Positions 1 through 7,367 of a DNA stretch of 36,286 nucleotides are shown piece after piece; positions within the stretch are counted from its first letter, which is position 1, and every line of letters begins with the position of its first letter. The translations under genes were made by a program, and so were the position numbers. Below the pieces are notes generated by a model. The model did not search any database. It was not told the DNA's origin and saw only the letters and a list, made by a program, of their open reading frames with translations. The DNA is taken from the NCBI GenBank assembly GCA_022800315.1, contig JAAWQC010000025.1, forward strand, positions 1 through 36,286, read 5' to 3'. The DNA is from Clostridiales bacterium. Lineage in GTDB: Bacteria > Bacillota > Clostridia > Oscillospirales > Acutalibacteraceae.

Positions 1-18
1 GCGGATTATATAATCCGC
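1..18 (-). terminator. Palindrome at the window edge, possible terminator
   Basis: GCGGATTATATAATCCGC is a perfect 18-nt palindrome about 40 nt downstream of the stop of the solute-binding protein gene, read on the minus strand. Any T-run would lie outside the window, so a terminator cannot be confirmed. It could equally be one of the short palindromic intergenic repeats common in this group of bacteria; compare the hairpin at 35201-35221. Confidence 0.3.
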
Positions 19-58
19 CCTTATGATCGGTAGATGCCTCTCAGGAAAAAGAAGTCGC

Positions 59-1465
59 TTATTCCGCTTCCGCGAGTCGATCCCGCAGATCGTTGTTGTA
101 GTCGTCAACCTCTGCCTGAAGCAGCGGTTTAACTTGGTCAATCTCCGACTGTACTGACGTCTCATTGACGTTGTAGTAGATCGGAGGGACCAACTTGGTA
201 TCGATAATATTATAGCAGTCGCCGATACCCAGGATTTTTTCGATAAACCATTTATCGGTAGAGGTATCTTCCAGCATCTGCTTTTCTTCATCGGTCAGAA
301 CATTGTCGAGATATCCATAACCGGGATGTGCTTTCTTGATGTTCTGAGAAACCATGGTTTCCAGACGAATATAGGTAGCAGCCGCCTCGGGATGCTGAGC
401 ACCCGAGGAAATGGAGTAGCCCCACAGGCTGGCGGGAACGATACGTTCTGTCTCGCCGCCCTTATCAAAGATCGGCAGCGGGGCGATACCGAATTCGTCG
501 CCTTCCAGTTCCTTGGCAACTTTGACCATTCGCTCGTAATGGCCCAGGTTGGTGATGACCATCGCATCGGTGCCCTGCGGGAAAGTGGTCTCCCACGACT
601 GCAGGTTGTAGTCCAGACGACCCGCTTTATCGCGCTGATAGAAGTTATATACTTCGGTCATCCAGCTCATATATTTCGTATCGTCGATGTTCAGCGCAAC
701 CGTACCGTCGTCGTTCAGATTAATCATCGGATAAACGGAATTGTAGGGGAACAATGCCCAACCGTTAAAACCGTAATCCTCGCCGCTGGTCATCGCCTTA
801 GCGGTCTTGACAAACTGTGACCAGGTCCAACTGCCCTGCTGGTAATAATCCATAGGAGTCTTTTCGCCAGCCAGATAGAATTTCGTTTTGTTGTAAATAA
901 CGTAGGTGAAATCCGGTTTCGAGGTAACCGCCCACTGGGGATGGCCCTGGAAATTGAACTGATCCATCAGTTCCTTATTATAGACCGGATCTTCCAGATC
1001 AAAATAGGCTGCAAATTTTTCGTCGTCGATATCGGCGACAAGTCCTTTCGCCGACCAAAGCGGGAAAGTCATGCTGTTTGCCGGGATGATATCAGGAGAG
1101 GTACCCGAAGCAACAGCAGTAGAAAGGTATTCGGTCTGCTGGGATTCTGCCACGACATCAACCACGATATCGGTGCCGTAAACCTCTTTCCAGATGTTCG
1201 TAGACTGAACCTGTGCCTGAGGATTCTTTTCGGTATCCAGTTTCTTGATGTTCTCATAGGACAGGGACATCATAATATGTAACTCGGAATCCTTCAACTC
1301 CGGAAGCATGATATCCGTAGCATAGTCGCTTCCAGTCGCCTGTTTGACAAATTCAACAGCCTTATCTCCACCGTCCGGGCCGTTGTTTCGTTTGCAGCCG
1401 GATAAGGCAGCGGTCATGGAAACGAGCATTGCACCTGCCATAACCGTACAAAGTACTTTTTTCAC
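59..1465 (-). CDS. ABC transporter extracellular solute-binding lipoprotein (sugar type)
   Basis: This is a 468-residue family 1 solute-binding protein, expected to be lipid-anchored outside the membrane and to hand a sugar or oligosaccharide to an ABC permease. The N-terminus has a signal peptide with a lipobox LSGC (residues 21-24, lipidated Cys24). The body has the usual length and the recurrent 'ASGTSPDII' and 'GTDAMVITNLGHYERM' type segments of this family. A longer frame starts at an ATG at 1486, but an AAGGAGG Shine-Dalgarno (1475-1481) lies inside it, 9 nt before a GTG at 1465. The GTG gives a clean signal peptide (MKKVLCTVMAGAML), so I chose it. No permease gene is visible; it may lie left of the window or be encoded elsewhere. 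The AraC-type regulator two genes upstream fits carbohydrate-responsive control. The substrate is unknown. Confidence 0.88.
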   Translation of the reverse strand: MKKVLCTVMAGAMLVSMTAALSGCKRNNGPDGGDKAVEFVKQATGSDYATDIMLPELKDSELHIMMSLSYENIKKLDTEKNPQAQVQSTNIWKEVYGTDIVVDVVAESQQTEYLSTAVASGTSPDIIPANSMTFPLWSAKGLVADIDDEKFAAYFDLEDPVYNKELMDQFNFQGHPQWAVTSKPDFTYVIYNKTKFYLAGEKTPMDYYQQGSWTWSQFVKTAKAMTSGEDYGFNGWALFPYNSVYPMINLNDDGTVALNIDDTKYMSWMTEVYNFYQRDKAGRLDYNLQSWETTFPQGTDAMVITNLGHYERMVKVAKELEGDEFGIAPLPIFDKGGETERIVPASLWGYSISSGAQHPEAAATYIRLETMVSQNIKKAHPGYGYLDNVLTDEEKQMLEDTSTDKWFIEKILGIGDCYNIIDTKLVPPIYYNVNETSVQSEIDQVKPLLQAEVDDYNNDLRDRLAEAE

Positions 1466-1474
1466 CAAGTCTGT

Positions 1475-1481
1475 CCTCCTT
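1475..1481 (-). promoter_or_regulatory. Ribosome binding site deciding the start of the solute-binding protein
   Basis: On the minus strand AAGGAGG lies 9 nt before a GTG at 1465. Because it is inside the longer open frame that begins at 1486, it argues that the longer start is not used. Confidence 0.7.
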
Positions 1482-1536
1482 CTCATGAACTCTTATGCGC
1501 CAGGATTGGGTTCGATTGTGAAAACAAAAACTCCCC

Positions 1537-1568
1537 ATTCTATTTCGGAAAGGCTTCTGAAATGACAA
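1537..1568 (-). promoter_or_regulatory. Possible promoter and operator ahead of the solute-binding protein gene
   Basis: On the minus strand TTGTCA (1563-1568) is followed after 20 nt by TAGAAT (1537-1542), a spacing longer than ideal. Between them lies an inverted repeat, ATTTCAGAA then TTCCGAAAT (1542-1563, one mismatch in 9, 4-nt centre). It could be a regulator site, or simply a small hairpin. The elements are seen; their function is inferred. Confidence 0.25.
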
Positions 1569-1574
1569 TGAAGA

Positions 1575-1625
1575 GTTTTGACTACCGGGACTGACCGTAC
1601 GGCCAGTCCCGGTAGATCACAAAAC
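1575..1625 (-). terminator. Strong hairpin after the two-module secreted protein gene
   Basis: A 12-bp perfect stem, CTACCGGGACTG (1582-1593) with CAGTCCCGGTAG (1604-1615), has an inner CCGTACGG and outer GTTTTG/CAAAAC arms. It lies just past the stop at 1630. The run after the stem on the minus strand is only TCAAAAC, so it could be a weak terminator or an mRNA-stabilising stem that lowers expression of the next gene. Confidence 0.55.
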
Positions 1626-1629
1626 CGAA

Positions 1630-3048
1630 TTAGTTCTTCGCTTTTCTGGAGAAAAGAACCACAGCGCCAGCCGCCGCGACCATGATCACGATCGCCGCGT
1701 AAGCATAGGTGACGTCACCGGTGGAAGGAGTTTTGTTTCCGCCGTTGTTGCCACCATTGGAGTTACCGCCATTGGTGTTGCCGCCGTTGGAATTGCCGCC
1801 GGCGGAACCGCCGTAAGCGGGCTGGGTGTTCTGCTCGCCGCCGTTGCCGAGGAACAGTTTATCCATCTCAACGGTGGTACCGGCATTGCCGATATCCCAC
1901 ACGATCACGGCACACAGATCAATCTTGCCGTCCTTAACAGGATCGCCAGCCTTAATCTTCTCGTTTTCAACAGCCTTTTTGATGGCGGCTTCCAGATCGA
2001 TACGACCGACATACGCGCCGGCAGGGCCGTCCTGGTCGTAGCCAAAGGTCTTGACCCCGTCGCCTTCCGCAACGCTGTAGAGAAGCTTCATGTTGGGGTT
2101 TTTCGCCTGCATGATGGAAGGAGCCAGTTTCAGGGTATTCTCGGTATCATCGGGATTCGAACCAAACACCAGATTCAGATTCCACTTGCCGGTAGCTTTA
2201 AAGCTGTAGTACAGGTATTTACCGCTGATGGAAACACCGGTCATGTTGGTTTCCAGACGGGCCGGGAACCAGTTACGGCTCGCTTCGGCTTCCAGCTTGG
2301 AGCTGACGGCGAACTTCAGGCCATTGCCGCTGGCTTCGATGGAAAGCGCGGGGTTGGAGCCTTCGCCGTACTTGTTGTCGGTATCGCTGATGTCAACGGT
2401 CGCCCACTTGGAAGCGTCCTTGTTGAACAGGTCGGTTTCCACGGTCGCCGTGTAGGGATTGTAATAGGTCTTCTCTTCGGTCGTCAGCTTCGGCCATTCA
2501 CCGTTGACCAGATCGCCGGCGATGTACAGCTGTTTGATGGTGACGGTGGCATTCTTGGGGCCAACCACGAAGTAGCTGATCTCACCGATTTCCTTTGCCT
2601 TGCCGTCCGATTCAACATACTGGCGCAGGTCGATGCGGCCCTTCTGGTTGCCGGTAGCGTCGGGATCAGTAGTGGGGTTGGCAGACAGAATCGCACCCAT
2701 GCTGATGGGAGTACCATTGCCGATCGGAACATTGATGTTCCACTTGTTGGTGGCTTCTACTTCATAGTAGAGGTAGGGGGTCTTGGCCACATCGACGGTC
2801 CATCCCTGGCTCTTCATCTTCAAGCAGGGCCAGAAATCCTCCGCTTTCTGCTGGGTCAGAACCCATGACCCGTCGGACTGTACGTTGTAGGTGATATCCT
2901 TGACCAGGTCATCCGGGGGCACTGCTTCGTCGACGATGGGCATGAGGTTGACGCCAGTCGCGTCGGCAGCCGAAACACCCATCACGGCCATTGAGGAAGC
3001 CGCAACAGCGGTTACCATCAATGCACTAAGAACTCTCTTCAGTTTCAT
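1630..3048 (-). CDS. Secreted wall-anchored protein with two copies of an unassigned module
   Basis: This is a 472-residue exported protein of unknown function. Residues 1-28 are a signal peptide ending in VSAADA. Two related beta-rich modules follow at about 45-180 and 205-402. They share YLYYEVEATNKWNINVPIG (92-110) and YLYYSFKATGKWNLNLVFG (278-296), then a 'GRIDL' box (137-141 and 348-352) and a final 'LYIAG/LFLG' strand. A Gly/Asn-rich linker (about 412-438) leads to TPSTGD (440-445), a hydrophobic segment and FSRKAKN, which looks like a sortase-type or otherwise C-terminally anchored tail. A third copy of the module is in the phosphodiesterase at 7368-10715. GGAGGG precedes the ATG. The gene starts 38 nt after the AraC-type gene stops, so the two are probably co-transcribed. 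Glycan binding is only a guess from architecture. Confidence 0.8.
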   Translation of the reverse strand: MKLKRVLSALMVTAVAASSMAVMGVSAADATGVNLMPIVDEAVPPDDLVKDITYNVQSDGSWVLTQQKAEDFWPCLKMKSQGWTVDVAKTPYLYYEVEATNKWNINVPIGNGTPISMGAILSANPTTDPDATGNQKGRIDLRQYVESDGKAKEIGEISYFVVGPKNATVTIKQLYIAGDLVNGEWPKLTTEEKTYYNPYTATVETDLFNKDASKWATVDISDTDNKYGEGSNPALSIEASGNGLKFAVSSKLEAEASRNWFPARLETNMTGVSISGKYLYYSFKATGKWNLNLVFGSNPDDTENTLKLAPSIMQAKNPNMKLLYSVAEGDGVKTFGYDQDGPAGAYVGRIDLEAAIKKAVENEKIKAGDPVKDGKIDLCAVIVWDIGNAGTTVEMDKLFLGNGGEQNTQPAYGGSAGGNSNGGNTNGGNSNGGNNGGNKTPSTGDVTYAYAAIVIMVAAAGAVVLFSRKAKN

Positions 3049-3086
3049 GTGGAAATTTCCCTCCTAATAATATTGAGTATATGCCA

Positions 3087-4043
3087 TTAATACGGTGAAT
3101 CCGTATTAATTCCGTTGGATAACGCATCGTCGGACGACGCGCCCTCTGATGCCTCCTGCTTCTGCCGGCTGCTGAGGTATTCAGCCGGTGAAATGCCGTT
3201 TGCCTTTTTGAAACTGTTCGAAAAGGACTGCACAGACATATAGTTCAAACGTTCCGCTACTTGTGATACGTTCATTCGCCCTGTCCGCAGGAGTTCTTTG
3301 GCTTCCTCCATCTTTTTCTTGATGATGTAATTCCCAATGGTCATATCCATTTTTTCTTTAAAGACATGAGCCAGATAGGTGTAGCTGTAACCGAGTTCTT
3401 TTGCTACCGCGCGTATATCGGTGATTTCTTTATAATGCTGATCAATATAGCGTACCACCGTATAAACAGCGCTGCCCAGCCCATGTTCATTAAAAGCGGG
3501 AAAGGAAACCGGTGTTTCTTTTTTCTGGAACAAACGGTAAGCATCAATAATGATGCGGGTAACGCAGCTGGATACTACCTGCAGATAATAGTCGTCCTGC
3601 ATTTGCAGTTCCCGAAATATGTCTGTGAATAGGATAAGCAGGTCTTTATTGTCGCGCGTCAATGTCCCGTGTCCGCCGTTGTAAAACTCTATCAGCTTAT
3701 CCAGGACATCCCGCGGTACCTCATCACTGAAGGTAAATGCCAGATAACAGTAGCGAAGGGGTACGCCCTTGTCTGCCCGAATAGCATGAATTTGATTTAC
3801 GCTGCTGATATAAATGTCGTTCTGGGATACGGGGCATTCCTTCCCATTGGTCAGAAATGTCCCTTTTCCCGTCACGATATAGGATATCTCGAAAGTGGTC
3901 TGCATATGCGGTTCAATCTGGAAGCCAGATTCACAAAACAGCTCGCCCACCTGATATAGCCGGATGAACCCCAGCTCCAGCGGTTGGTCAAAATACTCGT
4001 TGTTGTACTCGTACCGCTTGCCAAGTATCAAGTGGTTGCCCAT
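3087..4043 (-). CDS. AraC-family transcriptional regulator with cupin sensor domain
   Basis: This is a 318-residue AraC/XylS-type regulator. Residues about 30-95 form a cupin-like ligand pocket ('SGFQIEPHMQTTFEISYIVTG' region, 'QNDIYISSVNQIHAI'). Residues about 208-295 form the paired helix-turn-helix domain: first HTH 'VAKELGYSYTYLAHVFKEK', second HTH 'SQVAERLNYMSVQSFSNSFKK', then the ISPAEYL ending typical of the family. The C-terminal 25 residues are a Ser/Asp-rich extension. Members usually sense sugars and activate adjacent transport or hydrolase genes, which fits the surface-protein and solute-binding genes just downstream. The start has only a moderate AGGTG site. Base composition looks more AT-rich than the neighbouring genes. 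The inducer is unknown. Confidence 0.9.
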   Translation of the reverse strand: MGNHLILGKRYEYNNEYFDQPLELGFIRLYQVGELFCESGFQIEPHMQTTFEISYIVTGKGTFLTNGKECPVSQNDIYISSVNQIHAIRADKGVPLRYCYLAFTFSDEVPRDVLDKLIEFYNGGHGTLTRDNKDLLILFTDIFRELQMQDDYYLQVVSSCVTRIIIDAYRLFQKKETPVSFPAFNEHGLGSAVYTVVRYIDQHYKEITDIRAVAKELGYSYTYLAHVFKEKMDMTIGNYIIKKKMEEAKELLRTGRMNVSQVAERLNYMSVQSFSNSFKKANGISPAEYLSSRQKQEASEGASSDDALSNGINTDSPY

Positions 4044-4350
4044 GCGTGCACCTGCCCTCTGTCGCTAAATGTACAATTCCCGCTTCCTCTCCTTGTACCG
4101 ATTACACAAATTCCAGGTTGAAATCGCTTTTTCCATTATAGAATATGCAGACAGCAATTTCACTATGCCCATTTGCTCATCCAGTTAATCCAATATGCTG
4201 TATCCCGTCGTATCCTATCATTCTCTTGTTTAAGATCACAAAAGAGTTTGAGTATTACTGGTCAATATGACAAGGACCAGACGGAATTAAAACATTACTG
4301 TACAATTCAAGGATTTTATAGAAACATTATACACTTATTGACCCGCGAGT
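4044..4350. other. Intergenic leader of the AraC-type regulator
   Basis: About 307 bases without a gene, noticeably AT-rich. It holds two minus-strand promoters, the distal one overlapping the stop of the glycosidase gene and a proximal one near 4135-4163. I see no obvious terminator for the glycosidase gene here, so read-through into the regulator is possible. No small reading frame with a good ribosome binding site was found. Confidence 0.6.
4135..4163 (-). promoter_or_regulatory. Proximal promoter of the AraC-type regulator
   Basis: On the minus strand GTGAAA (4158-4163), 17 nt, TATAAT (4135-4140). The -10 is perfect and the -35 matches 4 of 6. It would give a leader of about 85 nt. Confidence 0.5.
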
Positions 4351-4354
4351 TCAA
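4326..4354 (-). promoter_or_regulatory. Distal promoter of the AraC-type regulator
   Basis: On the minus strand TTGAAC (4349-4354), 17 nt, TATAAT (4326-4331), close to the sigma-A consensus. The -35 overlaps the stop codon of the upstream glycosidase gene. The resulting leader would be about 275 nt. Confidence 0.6.
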
Positions 4355-6459
4355 GCTTTTTTCATTTTCCTGCACAGGTAGATACCGGAAGCCGACAGCA
4401 GGACCAGAGCGGACGCCGCCGCGACAGCCGCAGCACCTTCGCCGGTTTTGGGAGAATCGCCCTGAGAAGCAGTCGTGGTGGTAGCGGAAGTGTCGGAGGA
4501 AGCAGCCGTAGTGGTCGTGCTATCCGAGGAAGCCGTGGTATCGTTATCCGCCGTGCTGCCCGAAGTCGTGGGCTCGGTGCCGGTGGTTTCCGTATCGGAC
4601 GAGGTGGTAATCACCGGATCGGTGGACGTGGTGGGTTTCGCGGTAGAAGTGGTATGGGAAGGCACTTCCTGTGCTTCCAGCTTCGCCATATACATGGTGT
4701 TCACCAGCAGCGTACCGGGATTCTTCAGCGTGATCGTGATGCTGTTGATCGTAATCTTGCCATTATCCGGAACATTCGAGTTGTAGTTGGGGCCGCCGCT
4801 GAAGGCAACGTGACCCTTTCCATCGGTCGTATAGGTTCCGGCCGGGATAAAGTCGGTACCCGTGCTGGTTCCCGCGCCGAAATCGGGCCCGAAGTCGGAA
4901 ATCAGGCCCACCGCGGAAGCGTTCTTGCCGGTGTAATTAAACTGCATATCAAAACCTACGCCGGCCTCGACATTGAAGAACAGGTTCGGCAGCTTATTGA
5001 TGTTGTATTCCTTATCCAGATTGAAGGTGATGCTGGCCTTATCCTGGGTAGAAACCAGTTTCAGGGTTTCGCCTTCATAAGAGGCTGTCAGGCCGTTGGT
5101 GGCCGCGCCGTCCAGGGATTCCGGAAGCATGCAGATGGGCTCGTCGTAAATCGGTTTCGTTCCTTCAGTCGGCGTGGTGGTCTCGCGGGGAGTGTCCAGC
5201 TTGACAACAAACAGGCCGTTGCCCACCGAACGCTCGGCGCCAAAATTACCGCTGCCGTCCTTATCAGAAGGTGTATTCACCACTTCCGGCGTATCGCCGT
5301 TCATGGTAACCATCGCTGTAGATCCGCCGCCGTCCAGCAGAATCGCATATTGACAGTTCAGATCTTCCGCCATGTAGCGGGCCATTTCATTGGCGTTGAA
5401 GCCTTTGCCGCCGCCGGCGTTACGGCCGTCGGTCGCTATGATAACCACCTTGCCGTCCTTGGTGATGCCAAAGCCGGTACGGGACGCCAGGGAATCAAAA
5501 GGAGAACCGTCGCCGTCGGGATTGGCTACCGCGTCATAGTCCAGTTCCATCGCTTTGCCGTCCTGGACGATGGCGTAATGGCCGCCGATCGCAAAGTCGA
5601 CATCATTCCATTCTTCCTGCAGGAAGGCAAAGTTCATCTCAACGGTGTCGCCCTGCGCAAACTTCTTCAGGTCGACCATACGGGAACCTTCCGCGGACAG
5701 CACCACGGTACCGGGAGTGATGGCCATATTGCCGTCCGTGCTGATGGCCTCGATCGTACCGACCAGAGGATTGGCCTGGGGACTTACCCCGCCGCTGGTC
5801 ACCTTGACGCGGAGCTCGATGCCGCCGCTCTTAGTATGGGTGGAGGTACCGTAGTCCTCCGTATACAGGGCCATCGGCGCAAAACTCTCGCGGGTGCGGT
5901 TGATGCGGTCGATGGACATACGGTCCTCGTCGCTGGCGCCGCTTTTCTTCAGGGTAGAAATCAGGGTGGGATTGTATCCCGCCACCGCTTTGCCGTCACG
6001 AGTAATACCTATGGCATTAAACATATAGCCGTCCGCGTTTTTGTCAGCCACCGGGCTCTCCACGATACGGCCGTCGTCCATGGAAAAGCCCATGGGAATT
6101 CCTGTACTATAGAAGAAATGGTCGCCGTTGACGCCGGCGACAACGGTATAATTGTCCTGGGCGTTCAGATTTTTGGCCATATTGGTGACCTTGCTGAGGC
6201 CATACACCTTATTCCCCAGAACCAGATCGTAGTTCGGATCACTGTAATCGTAGGTGATCGTATACAGGTTCTGATTGCCGGAAGAGGACTTCGCGCCCTT
6301 TTCTGTTCTGAGGACCACCTCAGGGGTGAGGTTCTTTGTCGTAACAGTACCGCCGGTAGTAATAACACTGCCGCCGGCCATCGCCATCAGTACGCTGGAG
6401 CCGCACAAGGCCGCTACCGCAACACCGATGCCCAGCTTTTTAACCAAGCTGTTCTTCAT
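4351..6459 (-). CDS. Secreted, C-terminally anchored phosphodiester glycosidase (NAGPA family)
   Basis: This is a 702-residue exported enzyme of the family that includes N-acetylglucosamine-1-phosphodiester alpha-N-acetylglucosaminidase, which cleaves sugar-phosphodiester bonds. Signal peptide about 1-30. The catalytic domain spans about 100-420, with AGVNGDHFFYSTGIPMGF (108-125), SRTGFGITKDGKVVIIATDG (326-345) and the C-terminal DGGGSTAMV (376-384). Residues about 437-597 form a beta-rich domain that weakly resembles the module of the neighbouring secreted protein. A long Ser/Thr linker (about 599-665) precedes SPKTGE (669-674), a hydrophobic stretch and CRKMKKA. AAGGAGG is well placed before the ATG. 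The substrate is not known; wall teichoic-type polymers, phosphoglycans or host glycans are possibilities. It may act with the secreted phosphodiesterase downstream in the window. Family call is confident, anchoring is inferred. Confidence 0.87.
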   Translation of the reverse strand: MKNSLVKKLGIGVAVAALCGSSVLMAMAGGSVITTGGTVTTKNLTPEVVLRTEKGAKSSSGNQNLYTITYDYSDPNYDLVLGNKVYGLSKVTNMAKNLNAQDNYTVVAGVNGDHFFYSTGIPMGFSMDDGRIVESPVADKNADGYMFNAIGITRDGKAVAGYNPTLISTLKKSGASDEDRMSIDRINRTRESFAPMALYTEDYGTSTHTKSGGIELRVKVTSGGVSPQANPLVGTIEAISTDGNMAITPGTVVLSAEGSRMVDLKKFAQGDTVEMNFAFLQEEWNDVDFAIGGHYAIVQDGKAMELDYDAVANPDGDGSPFDSLASRTGFGITKDGKVVIIATDGRNAGGGKGFNANEMARYMAEDLNCQYAILLDGGGSTAMVTMNGDTPEVVNTPSDKDGSGNFGAERSVGNGLFVVKLDTPRETTTPTEGTKPIYDEPICMLPESLDGAATNGLTASYEGETLKLVSTQDKASITFNLDKEYNINKLPNLFFNVEAGVGFDMQFNYTGKNASAVGLISDFGPDFGAGTSTGTDFIPAGTYTTDGKGHVAFSGGPNYNSNVPDNGKITINSITITLKNPGTLLVNTMYMAKLEAQEVPSHTTSTAKPTTSTDPVITTSSDTETTGTEPTTSGSTADNDTTASSDSTTTTAASSDTSATTTTASQGDSPKTGEGAAAVAAASALVLLSASGIYLCRKMKKA

Positions 6460-6567
6460 TTTGCTTCCTCCTTATTGTTCCGCTTCCGCAGACTCGTGTC
6501 CATCGGCGTTGCTCCCCCTCTGAAAACAAGGAACAGCTCCTCCCTGCTGATGGGCACACGTCTACAG

Positions 6568-6608
6568 AATAGTGCCTAGTTTATATATACATAATATATA
6601 AATAGTGC
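6568..6608. repeat. AT palindrome framed by direct repeats over the glycosidase promoter
   Basis: TTATATAT (6581-6588) and ATATATAA (6594-6601) form a perfect 8-bp inverted repeat with a 5-nt centre. Copies of AATAGTGC stand on either side (6568-6575 and 6601-6608). The palindrome covers the -10 box of the minus-strand glycosidase promoter. It could be an operator, but AT-rich promoter DNA produces such palindromes by chance. Confidence 0.35.
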
Positions 6609-6619
6609 GGCAGGGGCAA
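6591..6619 (-). promoter_or_regulatory. Promoter of the phosphodiester glycosidase gene
   Basis: On the minus strand TTGCCC (6614-6619), 17 nt, TATTAT (6591-6596). The leader to the ATG at 6459 would be about 125 nt. The 6460-6796 gap holds this promoter and the divergent acetyltransferase promoter and no gene that I can support. Confidence 0.5.
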
Positions 6620-6727
6620 GCTTGTCGTTTGTCTATTATCTTGTCCTAAAGTGCTGACTTGTATAAAACGCTATATATTCTTTCCCTATTTTTGTACACT
6701 TCCACAATATCCCATGGAGGATTCTGG

Positions 6728-6756
6728 TTGTCTCTTCTATTCTCCCATGATATAAT
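6728..6756 (+). promoter_or_regulatory. Promoter of the GNAT acetyltransferase gene
   Basis: TTGTCT (6728-6733), 17 nt, TATAAT (6751-6756), with the extended -10 dinucleotide TG at 6748-6749. This is a strong sigma-A-type promoter. It places the transcription start near 6763 and supports the ATG at 6797 over the open frame that begins at 6659. Confidence 0.75.
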
Positions 6757-6796
6757 GGTGCCAATTCATATAACAGGGAAGGAGGGAAAACAGAAT

Positions 6797-7267
6797 ATGT
6801 CGGATATGCTGGTTAAGCTCTACAATCTGCGGGATTATCCCGATGGTGAAGAAATCCTCCGTCGGGAAGGAATTGAAATCAAATCCGTAATGGCTCCCAA
6901 TTTAACGCCAGTGAGGGAATGGATCACCCATCACTTCAGCCTGTCGTGGGCGGATGAGGCCACCAATGCCATTTTGACTATCCCTTCCAAATGCTTTATA
7001 GCTGTCCGCGGATCGCAGATACTGGGATTCGCCTGCTACGATGCGACGGCGCGGGGGTATTTTGGTCCCACAGGCGTCGATGCAGACGAGCGGGGAAAAG
7101 GAATCGGCAAAGCGCTGCTCATGCATACACTGAACGCCATGTATGGCGACGGGTATGTTTATGGGGTGATCGGAGGAGCGGGGCCCACAGATTTTTATGC
7201 CTCCTGCTGCGGCGCTACCGTCATCCCTGATTCCGATCCCGGTTTTTATCGAAATATGCTGGATTAA
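6797..7267 (+). CDS. GNAT-family N-acetyltransferase
   Basis: This is a 156-residue cytoplasmic acetyl-CoA-dependent acetyltransferase. The acetyl-CoA loop is seen as DERGKGIGKALLMHTL, followed by 'YGVIGGAGPTDFYASCCGATVI', a typical GNAT C-terminal strand-helix. The acceptor substrate cannot be told from sequence. The frame is open from 6659, but a strong promoter lies at 6728-6756 and GGAAGGAGGG sits just before the ATG at 6797, so I use that start. It is a single-gene unit in opposite orientation to the surface-protein genes around it, with its own terminator at 7306-7350. No toxin-antitoxin partner is visible. Confidence 0.88.
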   Translation: MSDMLVKLYNLRDYPDGEEILRREGIEIKSVMAPNLTPVREWITHHFSLSWADEATNAILTIPSKCFIAVRGSQILGFACYDATARGYFGPTGVDADERGKGIGKALLMHTLNAMYGDGYVYGVIGGAGPTDFYASCCGATVIPDSDPGFYRNMLD

Positions 7268-7305
7268 TCGGGACTTGTCCATCCGCTGCGCGACAATCGG
7301 ACATA

Positions 7306-7350
7306 AAAGAACCGGGCAAGCGATAACCGCTGCCCGGTTCTTTACTTCTT
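7306..7350. terminator. Bidirectional terminator between convergent genes
   Basis: A 13-bp stem, AAAGAACCGGGCA (7306-7318) with TGCCCGGTTCTTT (7331-7343), has T-rich sequence on both outer sides. It can end the acetyltransferase transcript and the phosphodiesterase transcript arriving from the right. Confidence 0.85.
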
Positions 7351-7367
7351 AGGTGGAAATGGCTGTG

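Noticed and set aside
4654..6579. Long plus-strand open frame antisense to the phosphodiester glycosidase
   Set aside because: No ribosome site and no recognisable motif. The minus strand encodes clear enzyme motifs; GC-rich genes often leave long antisense frames.
6797..7267. GNAT gene as the toxin of a toxin-antitoxin pair
   Set aside because: No small antitoxin gene is adjacent; the gene is monocistronic with its own promoter and terminator.
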